The translations under genes were made by a program, and so were the position numbers. A stretch of 64,000 bases of DNA. Source: Thermoplasmata archaeon (GTDB lineage Archaea; Thermoplasmatota; Thermoplasmata; Lutacidiplasmatales; UBA184). The stretch is taken from NCBI GenBank assembly GCA_022750435.1, contig JAKIVS010000002.1:62001-126000 (forward strand), given 5' to 3'. The notes below the pieces were generated by a model. It made no database searches and was not told where the DNA came from. It saw nothing but the letters and a program-made list of their open reading frames with translations. Shown in pieces: positions 7,239 through 15,716 of the stretch; within the stretch, counting starts at the first letter, position 1, and each line of letters begins with the position of its first letter.

Positions 7239-8702
7239 ATGAAACGCGCCGTGGAGGAGATTGGCCGCATCTTCGGCGACGTCGGGCTCGGCCAGTTCCA
7301 CCTCAGCCTGACCCAAGCGGTCGAACGGGGCGACTACCTCACCGTCGAGGACGAGGGCCACGGCGGCGTTCTGTGCCAGCTCGACGACCTCCGGCGGAAG
7401 AGCGACCTCGACGTCGAGCACGCCGACGGGCTCGGCCACGGCGCCGACACGCCGATCCACCAGAACCTCATCGGCGTCGCCCGCGTCGTCGGATACCGCG
7501 ACGGCCAGGGCCTCGTGAAGCTCCCGACCGTTCCATTCCGGCCGGGGGCGAAAGTGTTCCGCGCGGAGGAGCCACTCATCGCCGACGTCCTCGGCCTCAA
7601 GCACCGCGGCAACGTCGGAGCGTACGTCGGCCTCCTACGGAATCACTCACTCCGCATCGAGCTCGACATCAACCAGCTCGTCCAACGTCACGTTTCGGTC
7701 CTCGCCAAGACGGGCGGCGGCAAGAGCTACCTCTTGGGCGTCCTCATCGAGGAACTGCTCCGCCACAAGGTCACGTGCGTGATCATCGACCCGCACGGGG
7801 AGTACGGTTCTCTCCGCAAGGCCGCCGAGTCGAACGGCGTCCACGCCCGCTTCCACGTGGAGGCGCAGGGGTTCCCGCAGCAGATCCAGGAGTACTCCCC
7901 CGACGTCAGCCTGAACCCGACGGCGAAGCCGCTCACGTTCTCGCTGCGGCACATCGAGCCGCGCGACCTGCTCGTGTTCATGGGCCTCACGAACGTCAAG
8001 TCGTTCCTCGCGCCGCTCAAGCAGATCCTGGAGAGCGTCGGCGCGACGCACCCGGACTACAGCGTGAAGGACCTCGTCCGCGCCGCCGAAGGCGGCGAGG
8101 GGGCCGTCGCCGAGACGCTCCACGAACGGCTCGAGTACCTCGAGCAGACCAAGCTGCTCGGTCCGCAGGGGACGAGCCTCTCCGACCTGGTCGTGAAAGG
8201 GAAGGCGACGTTGATCAACCTCCGCGGGGTCGCGCCCGACGTCCAGGAGCTCGTCGTCGCCCGGATCGCGTCCACGCTGTTTGACAACCGGAAGAAGGGG
8301 AAGATCCCGCCGCTGTTCTTCGTCATCGAGGAGGCGCACAACTACGCCCCGCAGCAGGGGACGGCGACCTGCTCGCGGATCCTGAAGAACATCGCGAGCG
8401 AGGGCCGGAAGTTCGGCCTCGGCCTCTGCGTCGTCACGCAGCGCGCGGCCCGCATCGACAAGTCGGTCCTGTCGCAGTGCAATACGCAGCTGATCCTGCA
8501 GGTGACGAACCCGCTCGACCTGAAGGCGATCGCCCAGTCAATCGAGGGCCTGACCGAGGGGATGACCGAGATGATCCAATCGCTCCCCGTCGGCGTAGCG
8601 CTCGTGACGGGAGGCGGCTACCACACGCCGCTGTTCTGCGAGGTACGGCCGCGCGCGACGCGCCACGGCGGAGAATCCGTGACCATCGTCGAGAACAACT
8701 AG
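7239..8702 (+). CDS. herA: HerA-family hexameric ATPase/helicase
   Basis: HerA is a hexameric FtsK-like translocase that works with the NurA nuclease in DNA end resection. The 487-residue protein has an N-terminal HAS-barrel, Walker A AKTGGGKSYL (about 156-165), the HGEYGSL segment after the first beta strand, Walker B LFFVIEEAHNYAP and the typical SEGRKFGLGLCVVTQR segment. The length is normal. AAGGT lies 5 nt before the ATG. The usual partners nurA, mre11 and rad50 are absent from the window. Confidence 0.92.
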   Translation: MKRAVEEIGRIFGDVGLGQFHLSLTQAVERGDYLTVEDEGHGGVLCQLDDLRRKSDLDVEHADGLGHGADTPIHQNLIGVARVVGYRDGQGLVKLPTVPFRPGAKVFRAEEPLIADVLGLKHRGNVGAYVGLLRNHSLRIELDINQLVQRHVSVLAKTGGGKSYLLGVLIEELLRHKVTCVIIDPHGEYGSLRKAAESNGVHARFHVEAQGFPQQIQEYSPDVSLNPTAKPLTFSLRHIEPRDLLVFMGLTNVKSFLAPLKQILESVGATHPDYSVKDLVRAAEGGEGAVAETLHERLEYLEQTKLLGPQGTSLSDLVVKGKATLINLRGVAPDVQELVVARIASTLFDNRKKGKIPPLFFVIEEAHNYAPQQGTATCSRILKNIASEGRKFGLGLCVVTQRAARIDKSVLSQCNTQLILQVTNPLDLKAIAQSIEGLTEGMTEMIQSLPVGVALVTGGGYHTPLFCEVRPRATRHGGESVTIVENN

Positions 8703-8784
8703 CCGACCGACGCCAGGGCCCCTACCGGGGGCCCCAAATGCGACGCACCGTCACCTAAGTAGCGAGGGGGCCCTACCGCGAGAG

Positions 8785-9096
8785 ATGGACAGGCGGAGAG
8801 CGGGATGGCTCGCGCTCATCGTCGGACTCGGTATCGGATCATTCTACGTCCCCCTGGCCGTCGGAACCTACTACGGCGTCCCCTTGATCGGTTTCGTCGC
8901 CGGCTTGCTGCTGGCCATCGTGGTCGGACTGTCGATGCGGTTCGCGCTCGACTTTCCGTTCGGCTCGTCCCGCGAGGAACTCCTCGACGACCTCACCGGC
9001 GAAGACACCGCGGAGCGGACGGCAAAGGACTTGGTGCTGCAGGAGGAACCGGAACTCCGGAAGCCCACCAAGGACCCGACGGCCTGGGACCGGTAA
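8785..9096 (+). CDS. Small two-helix membrane protein, unknown
   Basis: The 103-residue protein has two membrane helices (about 8-30 and 34-54) followed by a charged cytoplasmic tail rich in Glu, Asp and Lys. CCTAAGTA about 28 nt upstream of the ATG is a plausible TATA box, giving a leaderless start. I recognise no family. It could be an accessory subunit of a larger membrane complex, but nothing nearby supports that. Confidence 0.65.
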   Translation: MDRRRAGWLALIVGLGIGSFYVPLAVGTYYGVPLIGFVAGLLLAIVVGLSMRFALDFPFGSSREELLDDLTGEDTAERTAKDLVLQEEPELRKPTKDPTAWDR

Positions 9097-9111
9097 GTCC
9101 CGCCGTCGAAA

Positions 9112-10632
9112 CTAGCGCCCTTCGAGATACCCGACGACGGTCCGAACGCCAAAGGCGGTCGCGCCGGGGTTCTGGTACGCCGGCTGCCACTTCCGGGTGG
9201 ACGGGGTGGTCCACGAGGCTCCGGCGATGTCGAGGTGGGCCCACGGGGTGGTGCCGACGAACGTCTCGAGGAAGGCGGCTCCGGTCAACATCCCGGCTAC
9301 GGGGAGTTCGGTGCTGTTGCGGACGTCCGCGACGTCGCTCTTGACCAGCTCCCGGTGGTAGTCGGTGAGCGGCATGCGCCACACCGGTTCGCCGGAGCGT
9401 GCGGAGGCTTCCAGGAGGCCGTTCGCGAGCTTGTCGTCGTTGCTGACCAGGCCTGCCGTGTCGTCGCCGAGCGCGACGACCTGCGCGCCCGTCAACGTGG
9501 CGAGGTCGATGATCTCGTCCGGGTGGTACTTGTCGACGGCGTAGCCGAGGCCGTCGGAGAGGACCACGCGGCCCTCCGCGTCGGTGTTGAGGATCTCCAT
9601 CGTGTGGCCGTCGTACGCCCGCACCACGTCCCCGGGCCGGTAGGAGGAGCCGCTTGGGACGTTCTCCGCGCAGCAGAGGATGCCGATGACCCGCGGGGCG
9701 ACCTTCCGGAGCGCCGCCGCGCGCAGGATGCCGAGCACCGCGACGGCGCCGGACTTGTCGTACTTCATCTCCGACATCGACGCCGCGGGCTTGATCGAGA
9801 TGCCGCCGGAGTCGAAGGTGATCCCCTTGCCCACGATGCAGATCGTCTTGCCAGTGCGTCCGGCGCCGGCGTACTCGATCAGGACCATCCGGGGAGGATG
9901 CGTCGACGACCCGCCGCCGACGGCGAGGAGGCCCCCGCACTTCAGCTCGGCGAGCTTCTTCTCGTCGAAGACCTGCACCTTCAGGTCGATGTCCTTGCCA
10001 AGCCGGACCGCCTCGTCCGCCAGGCGGGCGGGGGACGCGGTGTCGGCCGGAAGATTCGCGATGTCGCGGGTCCAGACGACCGTCTCGGTGAGGTGGACGG
10101 TCCGCTCGAGGCGGCGCTTGAGCCCCGCCTCCTCGCGCGCGTGCTCCTCGCCGAGGAACACGGTCGCTTCTTCGACGCCTCCGTCGGTCTTCGTCTTGTA
10201 GCGCAAGAATTCGTAGCCGCCGAGGGCCGCTCCCTCGAGAAGCGCCTCGAACGCCGCCTCGGAGGCGACGGACTCCGCCACGAACGAGGCGAGACGGAAC
10301 CCGACCGTTCGGGCGCCCTTCCCTTTGAGGGCTCGGACGGCCTCGGCCGCCGCGCGGCGCGCCGTTTCGTGCGTCGCGGCGGTCCTTGGTCCGAGCCCGA
10401 TGATCACGATGCGGCCCTTGCCGTCGGGCCGGTGGACGACGGTGATCTCCTTCTTGCGGCCCCGGATCTCGCGGCGGTCCCAGGCGGCTTTCAGGAGGCC
10501 GTCCGTCGCCGCGTCCTCGCGGGCGAGGGTTCGGGGGAAGGCGTCGTCCTTCTCCGCCCGCTGGAACACCCCGGTGACCGAGGCGTCGACGGAGCCGAGA
10601 GTGACGTCCCTCTTGTCGAGGGCGAGCTTCAC
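9112..10632 (-). CDS. pepA: Leucyl aminopeptidase (M17)
   Basis: The 506-residue protein is a cytosolic M17 aminopeptidase that removes N-terminal residues from peptides, probably those released by the proteasome. The C-terminal catalytic domain carries the metal and active-site elements GKGITFDSGGISIKP, MKYDKSG and the signature NTDAEGR, then LTGAQV. The N-terminal macro-like domain is less conserved, as usual. It starts 16 nt after the sepF stop on the same strand, so the two probably share a transcript. Confidence 0.95.
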   Translation of the reverse strand: MKLALDKRDVTLGSVDASVTGVFQRAEKDDAFPRTLAREDAATDGLLKAAWDRREIRGRKKEITVVHRPDGKGRIVIIGLGPRTAATHETARRAAAEAVRALKGKGARTVGFRLASFVAESVASEAAFEALLEGAALGGYEFLRYKTKTDGGVEEATVFLGEEHAREEAGLKRRLERTVHLTETVVWTRDIANLPADTASPARLADEAVRLGKDIDLKVQVFDEKKLAELKCGGLLAVGGGSSTHPPRMVLIEYAGAGRTGKTICIVGKGITFDSGGISIKPAASMSEMKYDKSGAVAVLGILRAAALRKVAPRVIGILCCAENVPSGSSYRPGDVVRAYDGHTMEILNTDAEGRVVLSDGLGYAVDKYHPDEIIDLATLTGAQVVALGDDTAGLVSNDDKLANGLLEASARSGEPVWRMPLTDYHRELVKSDVADVRNSTELPVAGMLTGAAFLETFVGTTPWAHLDIAGASWTTPSTRKWQPAYQNPGATAFGVRTVVGYLEGR

Positions 10633-10648
10633 GAGAGGTCGACCGTGC

Positions 10649-11026
10649 CTAGAACGACGGTCGGATCTTCTGGCGGTCGATGCGGATGCCCGCGGGGGTC
10701 AAGGCGAGCAGGTTCTTCGCGATCCCCGCCACGTCCCCGTTGACGTCCTTCGCGACGTTCTTCAGGTCGACGCTCATGCGGCGCACCGCGCTCGCGTCGT
10801 TCGCGATCGACGTGTAGTCGATCATCACGATGTCGCCCTGGTAGGCGAGCTTGGAGATGTTGTGGAGGTCGTCGAAGCGCAGGATCTCGGCGAGGCGGAT
10901 GGTCCCCTTGGTCCCGGGCCCACCGGCGTCCTCCTCGAAGCCCATCGTCCCGAGGTCGAGGAACGTCCCTTCCTCGAGGGTGTCGTTGCCGTGGTGGCGC
11001 CGAAGGAGACCGCTTTTCTTCATCAT
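10649..11026 (-). CDS. sepF: Cell division protein SepF
   Basis: The 125-residue protein matches archaeal SepF, the membrane anchor for FtsZ at the division site. The core is ILRFDDLHNISKLAYQGDIV, followed by MIDYTSIANDASAVRRMSVD and the C-terminal helix and strand VNGDVAGIAKNLLALTPAGI. The start MMKKSGLLRR could form the amphipathic membrane-binding segment. A TATA-like CTTAAAAGG at about 11068-11076 overlaps the stop of the upstream NMD3 gene. No ftsZ is in the window. Confidence 0.88.
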   Translation of the reverse strand: MMKKSGLLRRHHGNDTLEEGTFLDLGTMGFEEDAGGPGTKGTIRLAEILRFDDLHNISKLAYQGDIVMIDYTSIANDASAVRRMSVDLKNVAKDVNGDVAGIAKNLLALTPAGIRIDRQKIRPSF

Positions 11027-11071
11027 CGACCGGATCCGCTCCTGTCGACGGTTGCGAGGGGGGTACGCCTT

Positions 11072-11848
11072 TTAAGACTGCCGCTCGACGGGCGCCGCCG
11101 CCGTCGGCCGGACCACGCCACCGTCGACCGGGACGCGCAGGCAGAACGTCACGCGGTACACGTCTTGGCCGTTCTTCCGACCCCAGAGCGTGGCCGATTC
11201 CTTCAGCGTGCCGTGGAGCCGGACCTTGCCGAGGCGAGCGAGCGAGCGCGCGGAGAGGGTGTCCGTCAGGTAGAAGTCCCACCCCTCGGGGAGCTCCTCC
11301 TTCCACGAGAGGGCCGCCTTCACCGATTTCCGGGACTCCCCCATCAGCGTCTCCCATTGGCGATCGAGGCGCTCGCGCAGCGCGGGGGGTTTCTCGCGCG
11401 GTCCATCCAAGGCGGCGCGGAGCTGGATGACGGCCGTGTAGAAGTGACCCGTCCGCCGGCTGCAGTCGAGACAGGTCCGGTGCTCGACTTTGACCTCGAA
11501 CTTGACCGTCTCCGTCCGACGGGCGCCGCGGAAGACGAGGTCCACGGACGCTTCGAGCTGGCGCAGGAGCGGGTTCAGCCCCGCCTCCGTCCAGCGGATC
11601 TTCCGGACCCCGGCCTCGGGGTGAATCACGAGGAGGGGCGTCAGATCGTCCGGAGCGAGTAGCGTCGAGGCGCCCTGACGCTGCCAGAGCTGGCCGATCT
11701 TTCGTGCGCCGCACGTGGGGCAGAGGACCACGACGGGACGACCTTCGACATGGACCAGCGAGGCGCGCGTCGCGGCGCATTCTGCACAGACGCCGTCCAC
11801 GACAGCAACGTCGCTCCGGCCGCAGACGACGCAGAACTCTCCGGACAC
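11072..11848 (-). CDS. nmd3: NMD3 family protein
   Basis: Archaeal NMD3 is the homologue of the eukaryotic 60S export adaptor and is thought to act in large-subunit maturation. The N-terminal zinc ribbons are visible: CVVCGRSD, CAECAATR, CPTCGARK and, later, CLDCSRRTGHFY. Two OB/SH3-like domains follow. The GTG at 11848 lies 16 nt after the stop of the DUF424 gene, a typical archaeal neighbour. The protein has 258 residues, slightly short of many homologues. The MCM-DUF424-NMD3 order suggests an information-processing operon. Confidence 0.85.
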   Translation of the reverse strand: MSGEFCVVCGRSDVAVVDGVCAECAATRASLVHVEGRPVVVLCPTCGARKIGQLWQRQGASTLLAPDDLTPLLVIHPEAGVRKIRWTEAGLNPLLRQLEASVDLVFRGARRTETVKFEVKVEHRTCLDCSRRTGHFYTAVIQLRAALDGPREKPPALRERLDRQWETLMGESRKSVKAALSWKEELPEGWDFYLTDTLSARSLARLGKVRLHGTLKESATLWGRKNGQDVYRVTFCLRVPVDGGVVRPTAAAPVERQS

Positions 11849-11864
11849 GTCGACCGACCCCCTC

Positions 11865-12164
11865 TTACCCCTGCGACACGGCGAAGATCTCGGCGTGCGG
11901 CACCCCGCCGAGCGTTCCGGTCCCGTCGGCGGCGACGAAGCCGCCCTTCCGGGCGATCTCGAGGACCCGGGGGCCGAGCAGGTTCGCGGTCGTCGCACGC
12001 TGGAGGGCCCACACGAGCTCCTCCTCGGAGACCGCGCGCTCGCCGTAGAAGTAGGAGGTGACGGTCACGGTCCGGCCGGACTTTCCGACGGGGAGTTCCT
12101 TGCCAATCAGGTCGGCGTCGCAGGCGGCGACAACGAACTCCGCGCGGACCTTGTGGACCCGCAT
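11865..12164 (-). CDS. DUF424 family protein
   Basis: The 99-residue protein matches archaeal DUF424: MRVHKVRAEFVVAACDADLI at the N-terminus, YGERAVSEEELVWALQRAT in the middle and GGVPHAEIFAV at the end. The family is restricted to archaea and often sits beside NMD3 or translation genes; no biochemical role is established. The ATG at 12164 is preceded by AAGGAGG at about 7 nt, so I prefer it to the upstream in-frame ATG at 12182. Confidence 0.88.
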   Translation of the reverse strand: MRVHKVRAEFVVAACDADLIGKELPVGKSGRTVTVTSYFYGERAVSEEELVWALQRATTANLLGPRVLEIARKGGFVAADGTGTLGGVPHAEIFAVSQG

Positions 12165-12273
12165 CACGATCCCTCCTTCCATCCGGGCCTCCCGACGGTT
12201 CGATGCCCCGCGGGGGATATCAGGACTGCCGGCGACCGTTCACCGGCGCCGTCCTTATGCTGGGCGGAGCGGC

Positions 12274-14397
12274 TCAGAAGCGGATCAGCTGCCAGCGACC
12301 CGGACGCGTTTCCGCGATCTCGCCCTGGTTGCGGAGCATCGAGAACAGCGCGTCCACCCGGTTCGGGGCGATTCCGCGCTTCTCGGCCTCGGTGTGGAGG
12401 AGGCTCAGGTCGAACGTCCCGCCGCCGGCCTCCTGGAGTTCGCGCATCAGGTCCTGGAGCTTCTCGACCCGTTCCCGCTGGTTGTGGGTGACGCCGGTCG
12501 CGATGGCGTCGATGTCCATCTTCCCCTCGGTGGTGGTCACGCGGGCGAGGAATCCCTCGACGATCCGGGTCGCCCGCTGCGCGTCCTCGGCGCTCACGAC
12601 GAGCGAGAGCCGGGCGCGCGCGGCGGCCTCGCTGAGGCGCACCAGTGCCTCGAGCTGCCGCGCGGTGATCGGGACCGGGGCGTCGGGCTCCTCGCCCTGC
12701 TTGCGGACCCGGACGTAGAAGTCCTCGAGGATGCGGAGAGACTCGTTCGAGAGCACCGGCCGGATGTTCCGGCGGGCGTAGGCGATGTACTTCCGCAGGA
12801 GATCGGGAGGGAACGGGGCCCCTTCCCACGGAGGGAGCGGGCTGTCCTTCGTCATCGCGGCCATCGCGGCGCCCTGCTGGTGGGAGAGCAGAATCCGGTT
12901 CGCGAGGAACCGGTCGCGCTTCTCCTCCGGCCGGTCCTTGATCGAGTAGATGACGTCGAACCGGGAGAGGAGCGTCGGAGGAAGGTCGAGCTGTTCGGCG
13001 ATCGTCTTGTCGGGGTTGAACCGCCCCCACTTCGGGTTCGCCGCCGCGAGCACCGGGCAGCGCGCGTTCAGCGTCGCGGTGATCCCGGCCTTCGCGATGC
13101 TCACCGTCTGCTGCTCGAGCGCCTCGTGCATCGCCGAGCGGTCCTCGGGGGTCATCTTGTCGAGCTCGTCGACAATAGCCATGCCGCCGTCGGCGAGGAC
13201 GAGCATCCCCGCCTCGAGGACCCACCGCCCGCCGGCGAAGTCGTCCTTCACCGCGGCCGCCGTCAATCCCGCGGCGGTCGCGCCCTTGCCGCTCGTGTAG
13301 ATGCCGCGCGGAGCGACGTCGGCGATGTACCGGAGGAGCTGGCTCTTCGCCGTCCCCGGATCTCCGACCAGGAGCACGTGGATGTCGCCGCGAATCCGGA
13401 TGCCGTCGGCGTGGCGCTTCTCGACGCCGCCGAAGAGCTGGAGGGCGATCGCCTCCTTCTCCTCCTCCATCCCCTTGATCGTCGGGGCGAGGGAGAGGAC
13501 AACTTTGTCCACGACCGTCGGGTCGCCGCGGAAGGCGAGGATCGTGCGCTCCTCCGCCTCGGAGATCTCGATCTCGTCGTACTCCCGCTGCTTGTACTCG
13601 AGGGAGTTGCCGTGGAGCATCAGGTCGAACGTGGTGCTGCGGACGATCCCGGCGCGGGAGGCGGTCGCGCGCTGCATGCTCTTCAGCACGCCGTTCGCGA
13701 CGACCCGGTTCCCGGGCGTGACCTGACCGGTGAGATCCTCGGTAAGCAGGACCGAGAGGCCCTGCGGGTGGGCGCCCCCCTTCAGCGTCTCCGGGTTCTC
13801 CTGGATCTCGATCCGTTGCGAGTCGATGTAGGTCGACTTCTCGGGCAACAGGCGGAACCGGGTCCGCCCGGCCGGTTTCCCGCAGCCGCCCTGCGAGGTC
13901 GGGCATTCGAGCGGCTCGCGGAAGACCGTGGAGCCGTCGTCCTGGGGCTCTCGGACCTCCGCGCGGCAGGCGAGGCAGGAGAACACGGCCTCCCGGATCT
14001 GCGGCCGAACTTCGGTCGCCTTCCGGACGATCCCGTCGAGCGCCACGAACTGGTTCAGGTCGGCCTCGCGGATCATCCGGATCTGCTTCTTCGCCGTCGA
14101 GGGGAGACCAATCACTCGGAGCCGAAGGCCCTCGGTCTCGGGTCCCGCGGCCGGGATCAATTCCCGCATCGCCCGGGCGCCGGCCGCGATGACCTCCTCC
14201 GGTCGCTCGAGGAGGAGGTCCGCGAGAGGAGTATCGGCGGACTCGATGACGGAGAACGGGACCTCCAAGGACCGTTCCTCGGGGAACCGGTCCGCGAGCT
14301 CGAGGATCCGGGGTCGGAGCTCGCCCTCTTCGAGGACGGCGGTCCACCGGCCGACGAGGTCGATGCGTTCCACGAGCGTTCGTGCGGCGGTGACCAT
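12274..14397 (-). CDS. mcm: Replicative helicase MCM
   Basis: The 707-residue MCM forms the homohexameric 3'-5' replicative helicase of archaea. The N-terminal domain holds a zinc finger (CLACRAEV and, later, CPTSQGGC). The AAA+ core shows Walker A GDPGTAKSQ, Walker B GGMAIVDELDKM, sensor 1 AAANP and the arginine finger LSRFDV. A C-terminal winged-helix domain follows (LSLLHTEAEKRGIAPNRVDA). GGAGGT lies 4-9 nt before the ATG, overlapping the end of aspS, so translation is probably linked to the aspS-pyrG operon. There is no intein. Confidence 0.96.
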   Translation of the reverse strand: MVTAARTLVERIDLVGRWTAVLEEGELRPRILELADRFPEERSLEVPFSVIESADTPLADLLLERPEEVIAAGARAMRELIPAAGPETEGLRLRVIGLPSTAKKQIRMIREADLNQFVALDGIVRKATEVRPQIREAVFSCLACRAEVREPQDDGSTVFREPLECPTSQGGCGKPAGRTRFRLLPEKSTYIDSQRIEIQENPETLKGGAHPQGLSVLLTEDLTGQVTPGNRVVANGVLKSMQRATASRAGIVRSTTFDLMLHGNSLEYKQREYDEIEISEAEERTILAFRGDPTVVDKVVLSLAPTIKGMEEEKEAIALQLFGGVEKRHADGIRIRGDIHVLLVGDPGTAKSQLLRYIADVAPRGIYTSGKGATAAGLTAAAVKDDFAGGRWVLEAGMLVLADGGMAIVDELDKMTPEDRSAMHEALEQQTVSIAKAGITATLNARCPVLAAANPKWGRFNPDKTIAEQLDLPPTLLSRFDVIYSIKDRPEEKRDRFLANRILLSHQQGAAMAAMTKDSPLPPWEGAPFPPDLLRKYIAYARRNIRPVLSNESLRILEDFYVRVRKQGEEPDAPVPITARQLEALVRLSEAAARARLSLVVSAEDAQRATRIVEGFLARVTTTEGKMDIDAIATGVTHNQRERVEKLQDLMRELQEAGGGTFDLSLLHTEAEKRGIAPNRVDALFSMLRNQGEIAETRPGRWQLIRF

Positions 14398-14405
14398 CGG
14401 ACCTC

Positions 14406-15716
14406 CTACGGTTCCAGCCGGTAGCGGTCGCGGGGGAAGAGGCGCACTTCACGGATATTGGGGACCCCTGTCAAGGCCTGGGTGAACCGGTCGATACCGA
14501 ACCCCCATCCGCCGTGCGGGGGCATGCCGTACCGGAACGCCTCGAGGTAGCCGGGGAACGACGCGGGGTCGAGTCCGGCCGAGAGGATGTTGGCCGTCAG
14601 TCGGTCGAGCCGGTGCTCGCGTGGGCCGCCGCTCGCGATCTCGAGCCCCGAGAAATCGAGGTCGAAGTACTCGGTGAGCTCCGGGCGGTCGTCCTGCCGC
14701 CGGGCGTAGAACGTCGTCGCCTTGGTCGACGTCGGGAAGTCGGTGATGAAGTACAAGGGGACCCCGAGCTTCTGCTGGACGAGCTCGCCGAGCTTCCGCT
14801 CGTCCTCCGTTCCCATGTCCTGGTCCGTCCCCGGTCGCCCGAGCCACTCGACGACCGTCGAGAACGGAAGCCGCGGGAACGGGCGGGGCGGGTCGGCGAG
14901 CCGTGCGACGAGGGGATTGCCGGTCTCGGTGAGCCGGGTCCGCGCGTGGGCGATCGTCCGGGCGACGGCTTCTTCGAGCGTCACCCGAAGGTCCTCGGCC
15001 GACTCGATGAACGCCATCTCCCCATCGAGCATCGCGATCTCGGTGATGTGCCGAACCGTGTCCGACGGCTCGGCCCGGAACACCGGACCGATCTCGACCA
15101 CCCGCTCAAAGCCCGCGGCCATCAGCATCTGCTTGTACAGTTGCGGACTCTGCGCGAGGTAGGCCCGCTCGCCGAAGTAGTCGATCGGGAACAGGGTCGC
15201 CCCTCCCTCCGCCCCCTGGCGGAGGATCTTCGGCGTCTCCACCTCGATGAAGCCGAGGTCCCGGAACGCGATTCGGAACCCCTCGAGGACCGCGCCCCGG
15301 AGCTCGAAGATCGCCCGGTTCGCGGGCTTGCGGAGGTCGAGGACCCGGTGGTTGAGGCGCGTGTCGAGGTCGGCGCCGACCTTGTCGACGACGCCGAGCG
15401 GCAGCGGGACCTCGGCGATGCTCAGGACCCGCGCGCTCGTCGGGAACAGCTCGACGCCGCGGTTCGACTTCTCCGACCGCTTCGCGACGCCCTCGACCTC
15501 GACGACCGACTCGCGCGACGCGGCCTGGAACAGGTCGAACAAGGCCGGGTCGGCGACGCCCTTCTTCAGTGTGACCTGGGTGGTGCCCGTGCCGTCGCGG
15601 ACGAGGGCGAAGGCGACGCCGCCGAGCGCGCGGTAGTCCTCGAGATGGCCGGCGATCCGGACGGTTACCCCGTCCAGGGTACGCAGCTCACGCGCGAGCC
15701 GGCGCTGGGACGCCAT
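14406..15716 (-). CDS. aspS: Aspartyl-tRNA synthetase, archaeal type
   Basis: The 436-residue class IIb synthetase charges tRNA-Asp. The N-terminal OB-fold anticodon domain (1-110) is followed by the catalytic domain with motif 2 FRAEPSDTVRHITE and motif 3 GWGFGIDRFTQAL. The length is that of archaeal/eukaryotic AspRS, without the bacterial insertion. His 24 (AGHLEDYRALGG) occupies the position where discriminating archaeal enzymes usually have Trp, which hints that it may also charge tRNA-Asn. Its start lies 29 nt inside the end of pyrG, so the two are operonic. Confidence 0.94.
   Translation of the reverse strand: MASQRRLARELRTLDGVTVRIAGHLEDYRALGGVAFALVRDGTGTTQVTLKKGVADPALFDLFQAASRESVVEVEGVAKRSEKSNRGVELFPTSARVLSIAEVPLPLGVVDKVGADLDTRLNHRVLDLRKPANRAIFELRGAVLEGFRIAFRDLGFIEVETPKILRQGAEGGATLFPIDYFGERAYLAQSPQLYKQMLMAAGFERVVEIGPVFRAEPSDTVRHITEIAMLDGEMAFIESAEDLRVTLEEAVARTIAHARTRLTETGNPLVARLADPPRPFPRLPFSTVVEWLGRPGTDQDMGTEDERKLGELVQQKLGVPLYFITDFPTSTKATTFYARRQDDRPELTEYFDLDFSGLEIASGGPREHRLDRLTANILSAGLDPASFPGYLEAFRYGMPPHGGWGFGIDRFTQALTGVPNIREVRLFPRDRYRLEP

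Noticed and set aside
12164-14452. Long alternative frame overlapping mcm on the same strand
   Set aside because: MCM motifs are intact in the chosen frame; the alternative translation is Arg/Pro/Gly-rich noise.
15688-15716. Frameshift or misassembly at the aspS-pyrG overlap
   Set aside because: Both proteins keep normal ends; a 29-nt overlap between co-directional genes is acceptable.
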